DNA of 64,000 nucleotides from Actinobacteria bacterium UBA2272 (GTDB lineage: Bacteria; Actinomycetota; Coriobacteriia; Anaerosomatales; Anaerosomataceae): positions 124,001-188,000 of the forward strand of contig DDXA01000003.1 in NCBI GenBank assembly GCA_002347725.1, written 5' to 3'. Below the pieces are notes generated by a model. The model was not told the DNA's origin and ran no database searches. It was given only the letters and a program-made list of their open reading frames with translations. This document shows positions 37,054-46,074 of the stretch, one piece after another (within the stretch, counting starts at the first letter, position 1; each line of letters begins with the position of its first letter). The position numbers and the translations under genes were made by a program.

Positions 37054-37806
37054 ATGGGTGCGAGCCGCTTCTTCGCGGAGGGCCCCGTGCCCGAGAGCGG
37101 CACGCTGCCCCTGTCGGCCGGTGACGTGCACCATCTCCGCGATGTGCTGCGCCTGGGCGCCGGTGACACGATCGAGGTGGTCGGTGACGGCGTGGCGTGG
37201 ACGGTTCGGCTTGAGGAGGTGGCCGACACGGCGCGCGGCGTGCGCGAGGGCGTGGTGCCTCCGTTCGGGCCTCTGCCGCGCGTGACGCTCGCGCAGGGAC
37301 TCGCCAAGGGCGAGAAGATGGACACCGTCGTGCGTCAGGCGACCGAACTCGGCGTCGAGCGCATCGTCCCGTTCTCCTCGGAGCGCAGCGTCGTCAAGCT
37401 GGACCCCTCGAAGGTCGTCGCACGGACCGACAGGTGGCGCCGGATCGCGCAGGGAGCAGCCAAGCAGGCGCACCGGCTCGACGTGCCGCAGGTCGTGGAG
37501 GTGGTCTCGCTCGACGGACTGCCGGAGGCACTGAGCGGCACGACCATGCTCGTGGCGTGGGAGGATGCCGCTGGTGCTCCCGGAGTCGCTGCCGCACTTG
37601 CGGCTGCCGGCTCTCCGGATGCGCAGGTGTCGGTGATCGTCGGGCCCGAGGGAGGACTCTCGGTTTCCGAGGTCGCCGTCCTCGAGCGTGCCGGCGCGGT
37701 CCGTGTCTCACTCGGCCCGATGATCTTGCGGACCGAGACCGCCGGGGTGATCGCGACAGCCCTTGCCATCCACGCTCTCGGCGGGCTGGGGGCGTCCCGT
37801 GGGTGA
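37054..37806 (+). CDS. rsmE: 16S rRNA m3U1498 methyltransferase
   Basis: RsmE methylates U1498 of 16S rRNA. The 250-residue protein has an N-terminal PUA-like region (GDVHHLRDVLRLGAGD) and a SPOUT methyltransferase domain with IVGPEGGLSVSEV and the knot-forming SLGPMILRTETA near the C-terminus. ATG 37054 directly follows the dnaJ TAG. dnaJ-rsmE-mtaB is a common order in Gram-positives. Confidence 0.95.
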   Translation: MGASRFFAEGPVPESGTLPLSAGDVHHLRDVLRLGAGDTIEVVGDGVAWTVRLEEVADTARGVREGVVPPFGPLPRVTLAQGLAKGEKMDTVVRQATELGVERIVPFSSERSVVKLDPSKVVARTDRWRRIAQGAAKQAHRLDVPQVVEVVSLDGLPEALSGTTMLVAWEDAAGAPGVAAALAAAGSPDAQVSVIVGPEGGLSVSEVAVLERAGAVRVSLGPMILRTETAGVIATALAIHALGGLGASRG

Positions 37807-39079
37807 GTGGTTCGGCGTCGCTGTGCGGACGCTGGGCTGTAAGGTCAATCAGGCCGAGTCCGACGCCATCGCAACTGCGCTCGCCGCGTCAGGAGCGGCC
37901 GTCGCTGTCGAGGACGACGCGCACGTCGTGGTCATCAACACGTGCACGGTGACCGGCGAAGCCGACCGCAAGGCCCGCAAGGCCATCAGACATGCGCTCG
38001 GTCTTCCTAGTGCGCCGACCGTCGTCGTCACCGGGTGTCTGGCGGCCATGGACCCGGACGGTGTCGCTTCACTTGGTGATCGCGTGATCGTCGAGCCTGC
38101 CAAGGACCGGGTGGCAGCGCGCGTCGCGGCGATCGTCTGCAAGCCGGATGCGCACCAGCCGGTCGTGACGCGGGCCGTCGCGCGCGGAGGGTCCCGCGCG
38201 CGCGTCCAGGTCAAGGTGCAGGACGGCTGCGACACGTTCTGCTCGTACTGCATCGTGCCGTACGCTCGCGGCGCTCCGCGCTCGGTTCCGGCAGCCGAGG
38301 TCGTCGGCCGGGTCCGCGAACTGGCGGATGCGGGTGTCGCGGAGGTCGTGCTCACCGGCATCAACATCGGCCGATACGACGCGGACGGGGTCACGCTGCC
38401 GGGACTTGTGGCGGCGGTGGCTGCGACGGGCGTGCCGCGCCTTCGGCTGTCGAGCATCGAGCCGGGCGATGTGTCCGAGGAGCTGCTGGCTGTTGCCGGC
38501 TCGACCCCGTCGTTCTGCCGGCACCTGCACGTTCCGTTGCAGTCGGGCTCGGACACGACGCTGGCCGCGATGGCGCGTCCGTACGACGCCGGGACGTACG
38601 CCGAGGTCGTCGCGCGGGTACGCGACGCCCTTCCCGGCGTGGCGCTGTCCTCCGACGTCATCGTCGGGTTCCCGGGAGAGTCACCTTCTGACGACGAGAC
38701 GTCGCGCGCGTTCGTCGATTCTGTCGGCTTCGCGCGACTGCATGTCTTCCGCTACTCGGCGAGGACGGGCACACCGGCAGCCGAACGAGCGGACCAGGTT
38801 CCGGCGTCGGTCAAGGCCGAGCGGGCACAGGCGATGCGCGCCACGGGCACCGCCGGTGCAGCCCGGTTCCTCGCATCCGCGGTCGGGTCGTGCGCCGAGA
38901 TGCTGGTCGAACGCGTGGTCCCCGGCGAGCGCAGCGCCACGCCGGTTGTCGAGGGAACCACGCGCGAGTACCTGCGCGTGAGAGCCGCATCGGAGTCCGC
39001 TCGGCCGGGGGATCTGCTGCCCGTGGCGATCGAGGGCCCGGCATCGGACGGCGTCGTACGGGGTCGCCTCGTCGTATGA
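37799..39079 (+). CDS. mtaB: tRNA t6A37 methylthiotransferase MtaB
   Basis: This 426-residue MiaB-like enzyme converts t6A37 to ms2t6A37 in tRNA. Its N-terminal domain opens RTLGCKVNQAESDAI and includes NTCTVTGEADRKARK; the radical SAM motif is CDTFCSYC; a TRAM-like domain ends the protein. The GCKVNQ form of the signature favours MtaB over MiaB or RimO. GTG 37799 overlaps the rsmE stop by 8 bp. Confidence 0.93.
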   Translation: MGEWFGVAVRTLGCKVNQAESDAIATALAASGAAVAVEDDAHVVVINTCTVTGEADRKARKAIRHALGLPSAPTVVVTGCLAAMDPDGVASLGDRVIVEPAKDRVAARVAAIVCKPDAHQPVVTRAVARGGSRARVQVKVQDGCDTFCSYCIVPYARGAPRSVPAAEVVGRVRELADAGVAEVVLTGINIGRYDADGVTLPGLVAAVAATGVPRLRLSSIEPGDVSEELLAVAGSTPSFCRHLHVPLQSGSDTTLAAMARPYDAGTYAEVVARVRDALPGVALSSDVIVGFPGESPSDDETSRAFVDSVGFARLHVFRYSARTGTPAAERADQVPASVKAERAQAMRATGTAGAARFLASAVGSCAEMLVERVVPGERSATPVVEGTTREYLRVRAASESARPGDLLPVAIEGPASDGVVRGRLVV

Positions 39080-39125
39080 CGCCATGCCGCCCGTGTCCGC
39101 AAACAGCGTTTCGTAGCACCGTGCG

Positions 39126-39134
39126 TGCTAGAAT
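39126..39134 (+). promoter_or_regulatory. Extended -10 element before phoH
   Basis: TGC-TAGAAT (39126-39134) has the TGN extension of an extended -10 promoter, in the 125-bp gap between mtaB and phoH. The -35 region is poor. Transcription would start about 65 nt before the phoH GTG. Confidence 0.45.
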
Positions 39135-39204
39135 CCTGCTGGTATGGGCCGAATCCAGCCGGGCGGTCGTTTGACCGGCCGAGGGAAGCGAAGGTATCGT
39201 CGAC

Positions 39205-40188
39205 GTGTCGAATCCCACCCAGGTGCGTGTCGTGGCGCCGTCCGACGTGGACATGGTCGAACTCCTCGGTGAGGGCGACCACCTGCTCAAGCTCATCGAG
39301 AACCAGTTCGAGTCGGACATATCGGTGCGTGGCAACGAGATCTCCATCTCCGGCGACGAGGCCGAGGCACGAGCCGTCTCGGCGCTGTTCACGGAACTCT
39401 TCACGCTCGTGCGCGGGCATGAACCACTCACGCCGGACAGCATCGACCGGGCGATCGACATGCTCAAGCGCGACGAGTGTTCGCCTTCAAGCGTGTTCTC
39501 AGACGTCATCCTCACGCATCGCGGCAAGACCATCCGACCAAAGACCGCAGGTCAGAAGCGGTACGTGGACGCGATTCGCGCGAACACCGTCACCTTCGGC
39601 ATCGGGCCCGCCGGTACCGGCAAGACGTACCTTGCGATGGCGATGGCCGTTGACGCGCTCAAGAAGAAGGAGGTCGGGCGGATCATACTCACCCGGCCGG
39701 CCGTTGAGGCGGGGGAGAAGCTCGGGTACCTGCCGGGGACGCTGTACGACAAGGTCGATCCGTACCTGCGCCCGCTGTACGATGCGCTGTTCGACATGAT
39801 GGATATCGAGAAGTCCACGGCTCTCACCGAGCGCGGCGTGATCGAGGTCGCGCCGCTTGCGTTCATGCGTGGCCGAACCCTCAACGACTCGTTCGTCATC
39901 CTTGACGAGGCGCAGAACACATCCCCCGAGCAGATGAAGATGTTCCTTACCCGTCTCGGGTTCGGATCCAAGGTCGTCATCACCGGCGATGTCACGCAGA
40001 TCGACCTCCCGGCAGGGGCGTCCGGGCTCAAGCAGGTACGCGACATCCTGACCGATGTGACTGACATCTCGTTCGTCGAGCTGCAGCCGCGCGACGTCGT
40101 GCGGCACCGGCTCGTGCAGAGGATCGTCACCGCGTATCACGAGTACGAGGAGGCCGGCGGCCGCACTCAGGCCTCACGTGATGCCTAG
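39205..40188 (+). CDS. phoH: PhoH-family ATPase (YbeZ-type)
   Basis: This 327-residue protein has an N-terminal KH-like region and a PhoH P-loop ATPase domain: Walker A GPAGTGKTYLAM, Walker B FVILDEAQN, and the family segment ITGDVTQIDLP. PhoH/YbeZ proteins work with YbeY and an RNase in rRNA and RNA processing; ybeY is two genes downstream, supporting that role. The gene has its own candidate promoter. Confidence 0.95.
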   Translation: MSNPTQVRVVAPSDVDMVELLGEGDHLLKLIENQFESDISVRGNEISISGDEAEARAVSALFTELFTLVRGHEPLTPDSIDRAIDMLKRDECSPSSVFSDVILTHRGKTIRPKTAGQKRYVDAIRANTVTFGIGPAGTGKTYLAMAMAVDALKKKEVGRIILTRPAVEAGEKLGYLPGTLYDKVDPYLRPLYDALFDMMDIEKSTALTERGVIEVAPLAFMRGRTLNDSFVILDEAQNTSPEQMKMFLTRLGFGSKVVITGDVTQIDLPAGASGLKQVRDILTDVTDISFVELQPRDVVRHRLVQRIVTAYHEYEEAGGRTQASRDA

Positions 40189-42304
40189 ACGCTTCCTCAT
40201 CGCCACAGTCGGCCGCGTGTGGCCCAAGTCGGGGCCGCTTGCCACTGACCTGGGCAAACGGGTACTGCTCGGGGCTGTCCTCATCGGACTCATATCGATC
40301 CCGCTCGCCGTCCGCGTCGTGCCTCTCGGCTACGAGGAGGGGGAGCCGGCTCCGCGCACGTTCCGGGCACCGCGCTCCATCCAGTATGTGGACCAGAATG
40401 CTACCGATGCGCTGCGGCAGACTGCTGCCGACGCTGTTGCGCCGGTCATGGTCTTCAATCAGCAGGCGCAGAGCGCGACGCGCAACAATATCGTCGAATT
40501 CTTCTCGTCGGTGTCGTCGTCGCGCGCCTCTCACAGCGAGGACACCACCGCGCAGGTCGCGTTCCTGAGCGAGAGATACGCCTCGAAGATGGATACCGCG
40601 ACGATCGAAGCGGTGGTCGCGCTGCCCAACGGCTCGATGGAGACCGTCGCCCGCAATGTCGAGACGCTCGTCACCGGCATCATGTCGGCCCGGATTCTGG
40701 AGGGTGACCTCTTCGGCGCGCGGAACCAACTCGCGCGTAGTGCCGATCTCATCGGCCTGACCATCCCTGAGCGGTACGCCGTCATCAGCGTCGGCAACGT
40801 GTTCCTGGAGCCGACGCTCTCGGTTGACGAGGCTGCCACCGAGCGCGCCCGGCAGGAGGCCATCGAGCGTGTGTCGCCCGTCGTGGTGGTCGTCCAGGAG
40901 GGTGAGAACATCGCCGAGCGGGGCGACATCGTCACGGCGCGCACCATCGACCTCGTCCGGAGTCTTGGTGGCCTCGAGCAGGGCGTCGATGCGCTGTCTG
41001 TGATTGCCGGAATCGTGCTGATGGCGCTGCTGATCATCGCCGGTGGCGCGTACCAGGCGGTCTACGTTCCGCACGTATGGCAGCGGCTGCGCGACCTGCT
41101 GCTCCTGTCGTCACTTCTGCTCGGCATGGCGTACGTGACCCGCGCGATGACCATCTTTGCGCCCGAGGTGTCACCGTACCTCATGCCGGTCCCGCTCGCC
41201 GCTGTCCTTGCCACGTTGCTCGTCGGGGCGCGATCCGCTCTGGTCCTGACGGTTCTGACGACCGTTGCGGGACTCCTGCTCGGCTTCTCCGGTGGCGTAC
41301 AGGTCGTGGCGACGCTGCTTTCCAGCCTCGCCGCGATCGTGATGCTCAAGGGTCTCACCCAGCGGAGCCACCTGTTCATCGCCGGGGCGCTCATGATGGG
41401 TCTGCTCGGCGTCGCATCGTTCGGCTCTTCGCTCGCGTCGGGCAATCCGCTCGGCCAGTCGGCGGTGGCGGGCATCTACGGTCTCGGCGGCGGACTGATC
41501 ACGTCGGTCCTCATGCTCGGCCTTCTCCCGTTCTTTGAGTTCGCCTTTGGCGTGACCACCGACATAACGCTCCTGGAACTCGGCAGCCCCGGCCACCCGC
41601 TGCTGCGACGTCTCATGACCGAGGCGCCGGGCACCTACTCGCATTCGGTGATGGCCGCCAACCTGGCCGAGACCGCCGCCGAGGCTATCGGCGCCAATCC
41701 GCTGCTGGCGCGCGCCGGCGCGTACTTTCATGACGTCGGAAAGATTCGCCGGCCGGCGTTCTTCGTCGAGAATCAGGCGGGTGGGACGAACCCGCACGAC
41801 ACCACCTCACCGTCGCTGTCGGCGCGGATCATCACTGCTCACGTGCGTGAGGGCGTCGAGATCGCCACCGAGTACCGGTTGCCGCCGGAGGTCGTGGATA
41901 TCGTGCGGCAGCATCACGGCACGTCGGTCGTGGCGTACTTCTACGACAAGGCATCCAAGAAGGGCGGCCCGCTGGTCGAGGCCGACTTCCGCTACGACGG
42001 GCGTCGTCCGTCGTCGAGGGAGGCTGCGCTCGTGATGATGGCCGATGCTGCAGAGGCGGCGGTACGGACGCTCGAGAAGCCGACACCGCAGAAGATCGAG
42101 ACGATGCTGCGCAAGATCGTCCAGGGGAAGATCGCCGATCACCAGCTCGACGAGACCGAGCTCACGCTTGCCGACATCGAGACGGTCGTCATGGTCTACA
42201 CACGGATGCTCTCGAGCATCTATCATCCTCGTGTCGAGTATCCGGAGCCGAAGGACGAGGGGGAGGCCCGTGCTGATCAGCATCGTGAGCCACAGAGAGC
42301 CTGA
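40181..42304 (+). CDS. pgpH: 7TM-HD phosphodiesterase, PgpH-like
   Basis: The 707-residue membrane protein has an N-terminal helix (about 25-45), a large extracellular 7TMR-HDED region (about 50-280), seven membrane helices (about 285-480), and a cytoplasmic HD domain with FHDVGKIRRPAFF and RQHHGTSVVAYFY. PgpH proteins degrade c-di-AMP. ATG 40181 overlaps the phoH stop by 8 bp. phoH-pgpH-ybeY-dgkA-era is a widely conserved cluster. The c-di-AMP substrate is inferred from the family. Confidence 0.92.
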   Translation: MPRRFLIATVGRVWPKSGPLATDLGKRVLLGAVLIGLISIPLAVRVVPLGYEEGEPAPRTFRAPRSIQYVDQNATDALRQTAADAVAPVMVFNQQAQSATRNNIVEFFSSVSSSRASHSEDTTAQVAFLSERYASKMDTATIEAVVALPNGSMETVARNVETLVTGIMSARILEGDLFGARNQLARSADLIGLTIPERYAVISVGNVFLEPTLSVDEAATERARQEAIERVSPVVVVVQEGENIAERGDIVTARTIDLVRSLGGLEQGVDALSVIAGIVLMALLIIAGGAYQAVYVPHVWQRLRDLLLLSSLLLGMAYVTRAMTIFAPEVSPYLMPVPLAAVLATLLVGARSALVLTVLTTVAGLLLGFSGGVQVVATLLSSLAAIVMLKGLTQRSHLFIAGALMMGLLGVASFGSSLASGNPLGQSAVAGIYGLGGGLITSVLMLGLLPFFEFAFGVTTDITLLELGSPGHPLLRRLMTEAPGTYSHSVMAANLAETAAEAIGANPLLARAGAYFHDVGKIRRPAFFVENQAGGTNPHDTTSPSLSARIITAHVREGVEIATEYRLPPEVVDIVRQHHGTSVVAYFYDKASKKGGPLVEADFRYDGRRPSSREAALVMMADAAEAAVRTLEKPTPQKIETMLRKIVQGKIADHQLDETELTLADIETVVMVYTRMLSSIYHPRVEYPEPKDEGEARADQHREPQRA

Positions 42305-42713
42305 ACCGCTCGACACAGCGGCGTTCGAGCGCCTCGCGCACTTCGCGCTCACCATGGAGGCGGTTCCCGACGAGTCCGAGCTGTCGATCGCGCTCGTGGA
42401 CGAGGACGAGATGGCGCGTCTGAACGAGCAGTACCGCGGCATCGCGGATCCTACCGATGTGCTGTCGTTCGGGTGCGACGACCCGTGCCCGACGCCCGGC
42501 GGCGAGCCGCTCACACTCGGCGATGTCGTGATCGCGCCTGCGGTGGCCGAGCGTCAGGCTGCCGAACTCGGACACAGCGTGGAGCACGAACTCGACGTTC
42601 TGCTCGTTCACGGGATCCTGCACCTGCTCGGCTACGATCACGAGGCCGAGACCGACGCCGGAGCGATGGCCGCACGCGAGACGGCCATCCTTGACGCATA
42701 CGCGGGCGGGTAG
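42270..42713 (+). CDS. ybeY: Endoribonuclease YbeY
   Basis: YbeY is a zinc-dependent RNase in 16S rRNA maturation and ribosome quality control. The 147-residue protein contains the metal site HGILHLLGYDH (HxxxHxxxxxH) and the upstream PTDVLSFG motif. GTG 42270 lies 3 bp after GGGAGG and gives a 35-bp overlap with pgpH; a later GTG at 42285 has no ribosome-binding site. Confidence 0.93.
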   Translation: MLISIVSHREPEPLDTAAFERLAHFALTMEAVPDESELSIALVDEDEMARLNEQYRGIADPTDVLSFGCDDPCPTPGGEPLTLGDVVIAPAVAERQAAELGHSVEHELDVLLVHGILHLLGYDHEAETDAGAMAARETAILDAYAGG

Positions 42714-42720
42714 GGCGCAC

Positions 42721-43422
42721 GTGCGCAGCCGTTCGCTTCTGTGGAGTTTCAACTACGCGATCGAGGGCGTCGTCTACGCGCTCAGGACCCAGCGCAACAT
42801 GCGGCTGCACGCCGTCGTCGCGATCGCGGTACTCGCGGCCTCGCTGTTCTTCCGCATCGGTCGCGTGGAGTTCATCGCGATCGTGTTCGCGATCTCGTTC
42901 GTCTTCGTCACCGAACTCGCGAACACCGCGCTCGAGGCCGCCGTGGATGTGGCCACGCAGAGTTTCGACCCGCTTGCCAAGGTAGCCAAGGACGTCGCCG
43001 CCGGGGCCGTGTTCGTCGCGGCCGTGAATGCGGTGATCGTCGGCTACGTGGTCTTCTTCGCACGCATCGGGGATGTGGCCGACCTCCTGCTCAACCGCGT
43101 TCGTCACACGCCGGCGCACATCACCATCGTCACGCTGCTGCTGACCTCGCTCGCCGTGCTCGTCGGAAAGGCGATAACCCGCTCGGGCACGTACGTGCGA
43201 GGCGGCTGGCCCTCGGGCCATACCGCCACGGCAGCCGCTTCAGCCACTGCGATCGCCTACATCACCGAGAGTGCCGGCGCGGCGGTCCTCGCCACGTTCA
43301 TCGCGTTTCTTGTCGGCCAGAGCCGGGTGGAGAACGGCGCGCACACCTGGCCGCAGGTCGTCGTGGGCGGGCTGCTGGGTTTCCTCATCGCCACGCTGGT
43401 GTTTCAGGTATCCTGGTTCTGA
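42721..43422 (+). CDS. Undecaprenol/diacylglycerol kinase fused to PAP2 phosphatase
   Basis: The 233-residue membrane protein fuses two domains. Residues 1 to about 110 are a DgkA-type lipid kinase with ELANTALEAAVD and PLAKVAKDVAAGAV. The rest is a PAP2 phosphatase with W-P164-S-G-H167 and SRVENGAHTWPQVVVGG, lacking the longer first PAP2 motif region. Opposing kinase and phosphatase activities on one polypeptide could recycle undecaprenol or undecaprenyl phosphate. GTG 42721 has AGGG 5 bp upstream. Substrates are inferred. Confidence 0.9.
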   Translation: MRSRSLLWSFNYAIEGVVYALRTQRNMRLHAVVAIAVLAASLFFRIGRVEFIAIVFAISFVFVTELANTALEAAVDVATQSFDPLAKVAKDVAAGAVFVAAVNAVIVGYVVFFARIGDVADLLLNRVRHTPAHITIVTLLLTSLAVLVGKAITRSGTYVRGGWPSGHTATAAASATAIAYITESAGAAVLATFIAFLVGQSRVENGAHTWPQVVVGGLLGFLIATLVFQVSWF

Positions 43423-43450
43423 CGCATAAGGGAGGCTTCGCACCCACGTC

Positions 43451-44737
43451 ATGACCGCCGTCACTCTGCTCGTGGCAGCCGCCACACTCATCGTGTCCAT
43501 AGTCGTGGTAGCCGTGCTGTCGGCCGCCGAAGGGGCCGTTCGACTCCTGCCCCGTTCGCGCACACGACGGCTCGTCGAGGCAGTGCGCCCCGGTGCGACC
43601 GCACTTGACGCACTTGCCGAGTGGCCGAGCCGGCTTGCTGCGGCATCTGCTCTGTGGCGCGCGTTCGCCTACGTCTTGTGCGCAGTTGTCGCCGCATGGG
43701 CTGCCGCACGCATCGCGGGGGACGCGGGCGAGTGGTGGGCGATCCCCGCTGCCGTGACGGTGGCCGGGATCGCGGTGTTCTCACTCGGCGAGGCGCTGCC
43801 GCGGACGCTTGCGGTGCACAACCCCGAGCGGGTCGGACTGGCATCCGGCCCTGCGGCGGCGAGCCTGACATCGGTAGCGGCTCCCGCGGCCCGGGCGTTG
43901 GGCGTGGGCTGGGTCAGGATCGTCTCGCTCGTGGCGGAGGACACCGTGACGGACCCGTGGCTCACCGGTGATGAGTACAGGCCGGAGACCGGTGCCGAGG
44001 AGTCACCTGATGGCCATGGCGCCGAGGTGGCATTCATCGATGCCGTGGTGGCGTTCGCCTCCAAGATCGTGCGTGAGGTCATGGTTCCTCGCACCGACAT
44101 GATCTGCCTGGAAGACTCCGCCGACGTCACCGAGGCGGTATCCGTGGTTCGGGCATCAGGTTGCTCGCGTCTCCCTGTCTACCACGACACGCTCGACGAC
44201 ATCCGCGGCGTGCTGTACGCAAAAGACCTGCTCGTCTGCATGGCCGCAGACGCGTGTCCGACGGAGGTCGCGTTCCTGGCTCGCGAGCCGTACTTCGTCC
44301 CCGAGACCAAGCCGGTCGACGAGCTGCTCGTCGAGATGCGTCAGCGCAAGGTGCACATGGCGCTCGTTGCCGACGAGTATGGCGGCACCGCCGGGCTCGT
44401 GACGATCGAGGACTTGCTCGAGGAGATCGTCGGCGAGATCTTCGATGAGTACGACCGTGCCGAGCCGATGGTCACCGTGCTCGACGACGGCAGCATGGTG
44501 CTCGACGCCCGCTTCCCGATAGACGACTTCAACGACCTGCTCGGCACCGATATCGAGCTGGAGGCGGACTCCATCGGCGGGCTGTTCGTCGAGCTGGCCG
44601 GTCGCATCCCCGAGCCCGGGGAGTCTATCGTGGTCGAAGGCGTGCGCATCACCGCTCGTGAGGTTGAAGGTACCCGCGTTCGCAGGCTGCTCGTGGAGCC
44701 CCGGACAGACGACGACATGGAGACGGACGATGCCTAG
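43451..44737 (+). CDS. CNNM/CorC-family CBS-domain membrane protein
   Basis: The 428-residue protein has an N-terminal DUF21-like membrane region (1-160, about three to four helices), a pair of CBS domains (from VREVMVPRTDMICLE to LVTIEDLLEEIVGEI) and a C-terminal CorC/HlyC domain. Such proteins are linked to Mg2+/Co2+ efflux or gliding of cation homeostasis. The position between dgkA and cdd-era is common in Gram-positives. Ion specificity cannot be read from the sequence. No strong ribosome-binding site precedes ATG 43451. Confidence 0.88.
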   Translation: MTAVTLLVAAATLIVSIVVVAVLSAAEGAVRLLPRSRTRRLVEAVRPGATALDALAEWPSRLAAASALWRAFAYVLCAVVAAWAAARIAGDAGEWWAIPAAVTVAGIAVFSLGEALPRTLAVHNPERVGLASGPAAASLTSVAAPAARALGVGWVRIVSLVAEDTVTDPWLTGDEYRPETGAEESPDGHGAEVAFIDAVVAFASKIVREVMVPRTDMICLEDSADVTEAVSVVRASGCSRLPVYHDTLDDIRGVLYAKDLLVCMAADACPTEVAFLAREPYFVPETKPVDELLVEMRQRKVHMALVADEYGGTAGLVTIEDLLEEIVGEIFDEYDRAEPMVTVLDDGSMVLDARFPIDDFNDLLGTDIELEADSIGGLFVELAGRIPEPGESIVVEGVRITAREVEGTRVRRLLVEPRTDDDMETDDA

Positions 44738-45161
44738 ACACATCACGGAAGCCGACCTCGCGCTGCTCGCGTTCGCTCGCGAGGTGCGCTCACGCTCTTA
44801 CTCGCCGTACTCGGGCTTTCGGGTCGGCGCGGCCGTGTTCGCCGGGGGCGAGATATTCCAGGGCGTGAACGTCGAGAACGCCGCCTACGGTTCGTGCATC
44901 TGCGGCGAGCGTTCCGCGGCGCTGGCTGCGGTCACGGCCGGGCACACGGATTTCGACGCGGTCGCCGTCGTCGGTGACTCCGAGGCGCCGACCGTGCCGT
45001 GCGGCGCGTGTCGCCAGTTCCTGGCCGAGTTCAATCCTACGATGCGCGTGATCATGGGCGGACGCACTGACGCCGTGGACGTGCGTCGACTCGATGAACT
45101 GCTCCCTGACGCGTTCGTTCGCGGCTACCTCGATCAAGACGACGGGAACGACGACGCATGA
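44730..45161 (+). CDS. cdd: Cytidine deaminase
   Basis: This 143-residue tetrameric-type cytidine deaminase converts cytidine and deoxycytidine to uridine forms. Zinc site: CGERSAA (Cys and catalytic Glu) and PCGACRQ (two Cys). SPYSGFRVGAAV and NVENAAYG are substrate-binding signatures. ATG 44730 overlaps the preceding stop by 8 bp; the stop overlaps era by four bases. Confidence 0.96.
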   Translation: MPRHITEADLALLAFAREVRSRSYSPYSGFRVGAAVFAGGEIFQGVNVENAAYGSCICGERSAALAAVTAGHTDFDAVAVVGDSEAPTVPCGACRQFLAEFNPTMRVIMGGRTDAVDVRRLDELLPDAFVRGYLDQDDGNDDA

Positions 45162-46072
45162 CGGAAGCCCCGTACGAGATCGTACGCAGCGGCTTCGTCG
45201 CCATCGTCGGTCGGCCGAATGCCGGCAAGAGCACGCTCGTCAACGCGCTCGTCGGCGTGAAGGTCGCCATCACCTCGGACACACCGCAGACCACCCGTCA
45301 TCGGTTGCGCGCGGTCCTCGACCGCGAAGACGCGCAGATCGTGCTTGTGGACACCCCGGGGCTGCACAAGCCGGTCGATGCGCTCGGCGACCAGGTGAAC
45401 CGCTCGAGCGTGCTCGCCGCGGCCGATGTGGACGTCATCGCACTGTGCATCGACGCAGCGGCGCCGGTCGGTTCTGGCGACCGGTGGGTGGCCGAGCGTG
45501 TGGCAACCGGCAAACGCCCCGTGATCCTCGTCATCACCAAGGCCGATCTGGCCGACGAGGCCACGATCGCCCGGCAGCTCGAACGCGCCCGCGAGCTTGT
45601 CACCCCCGCAGCCGAGGTGGTCCTCTCGGCCGAGACCGGTGAGAATCTCGAGGCGTTCGTGGACGCGGTGCTCGTGCATATGCCGGACGGACCCCGCTTC
45701 TTCCCGCGCGACATGACCACGGACCAGCCGCTTGCGGTGATGCTCGCCGAACTCGTTCGTGAGAAGGTCCTGCGCATGACGCGCGACGAGGTTCCCCATG
45801 CGGTGGGCGTGGCGCTCGACGACCTTGTCTACGACGAAGGCCGCGACTTCCACACGGTTCGCGCCACGATCTACGTGGAGCGGGACTCGCAGAAGGGCAT
45901 CATCATCGGTAAGGGCGGCGAGATGATTCGCGCGGTCGGCACGCAGGCGCGCGTGGACATCGAGCGGCTGCTCGGCACCGGTGTGCACCTGGACCTCAGG
46001 GTCAAGGTGAAGAAGGACTGGCGCCGGGACGCCGCGCAGATCAAGCGTTTCGGCTACGGAGAGGGGCTCTAG
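45158..46072 (+). CDS. era: Era GTPase
   Basis: Era binds 16S rRNA and assists 30S assembly. The 304-residue protein has a GTPase domain (G1 GRPNAGKSTL, G3 DTPGLHKP, G4 TKAD) and a C-terminal KH domain (IIIGKGGEMIRAVGTQAR). The ATG is within the cdd stop. Order ybeY-dgkA-cdd-era-recO is typical of Gram-positives. Confidence 0.97.
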   Translation: MTEAPYEIVRSGFVAIVGRPNAGKSTLVNALVGVKVAITSDTPQTTRHRLRAVLDREDAQIVLVDTPGLHKPVDALGDQVNRSSVLAAADVDVIALCIDAAAPVGSGDRWVAERVATGKRPVILVITKADLADEATIARQLERARELVTPAAEVVLSAETGENLEAFVDAVLVHMPDGPRFFPRDMTTDQPLAVMLAELVREKVLRMTRDEVPHAVGVALDDLVYDEGRDFHTVRATIYVERDSQKGIIIGKGGEMIRAVGTQARVDIERLLGTGVHLDLRVKVKKDWRRDAAQIKRFGYGEGL

Positions 46073-46074
46073 GC

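Noticed and set aside
42285..42713. Later GTG (42285) as the ybeY start
   Set aside because: It would shorten the overlap with pgpH but lies 18 bp from the only ribosome-binding site and removes part of the conserved first strand.
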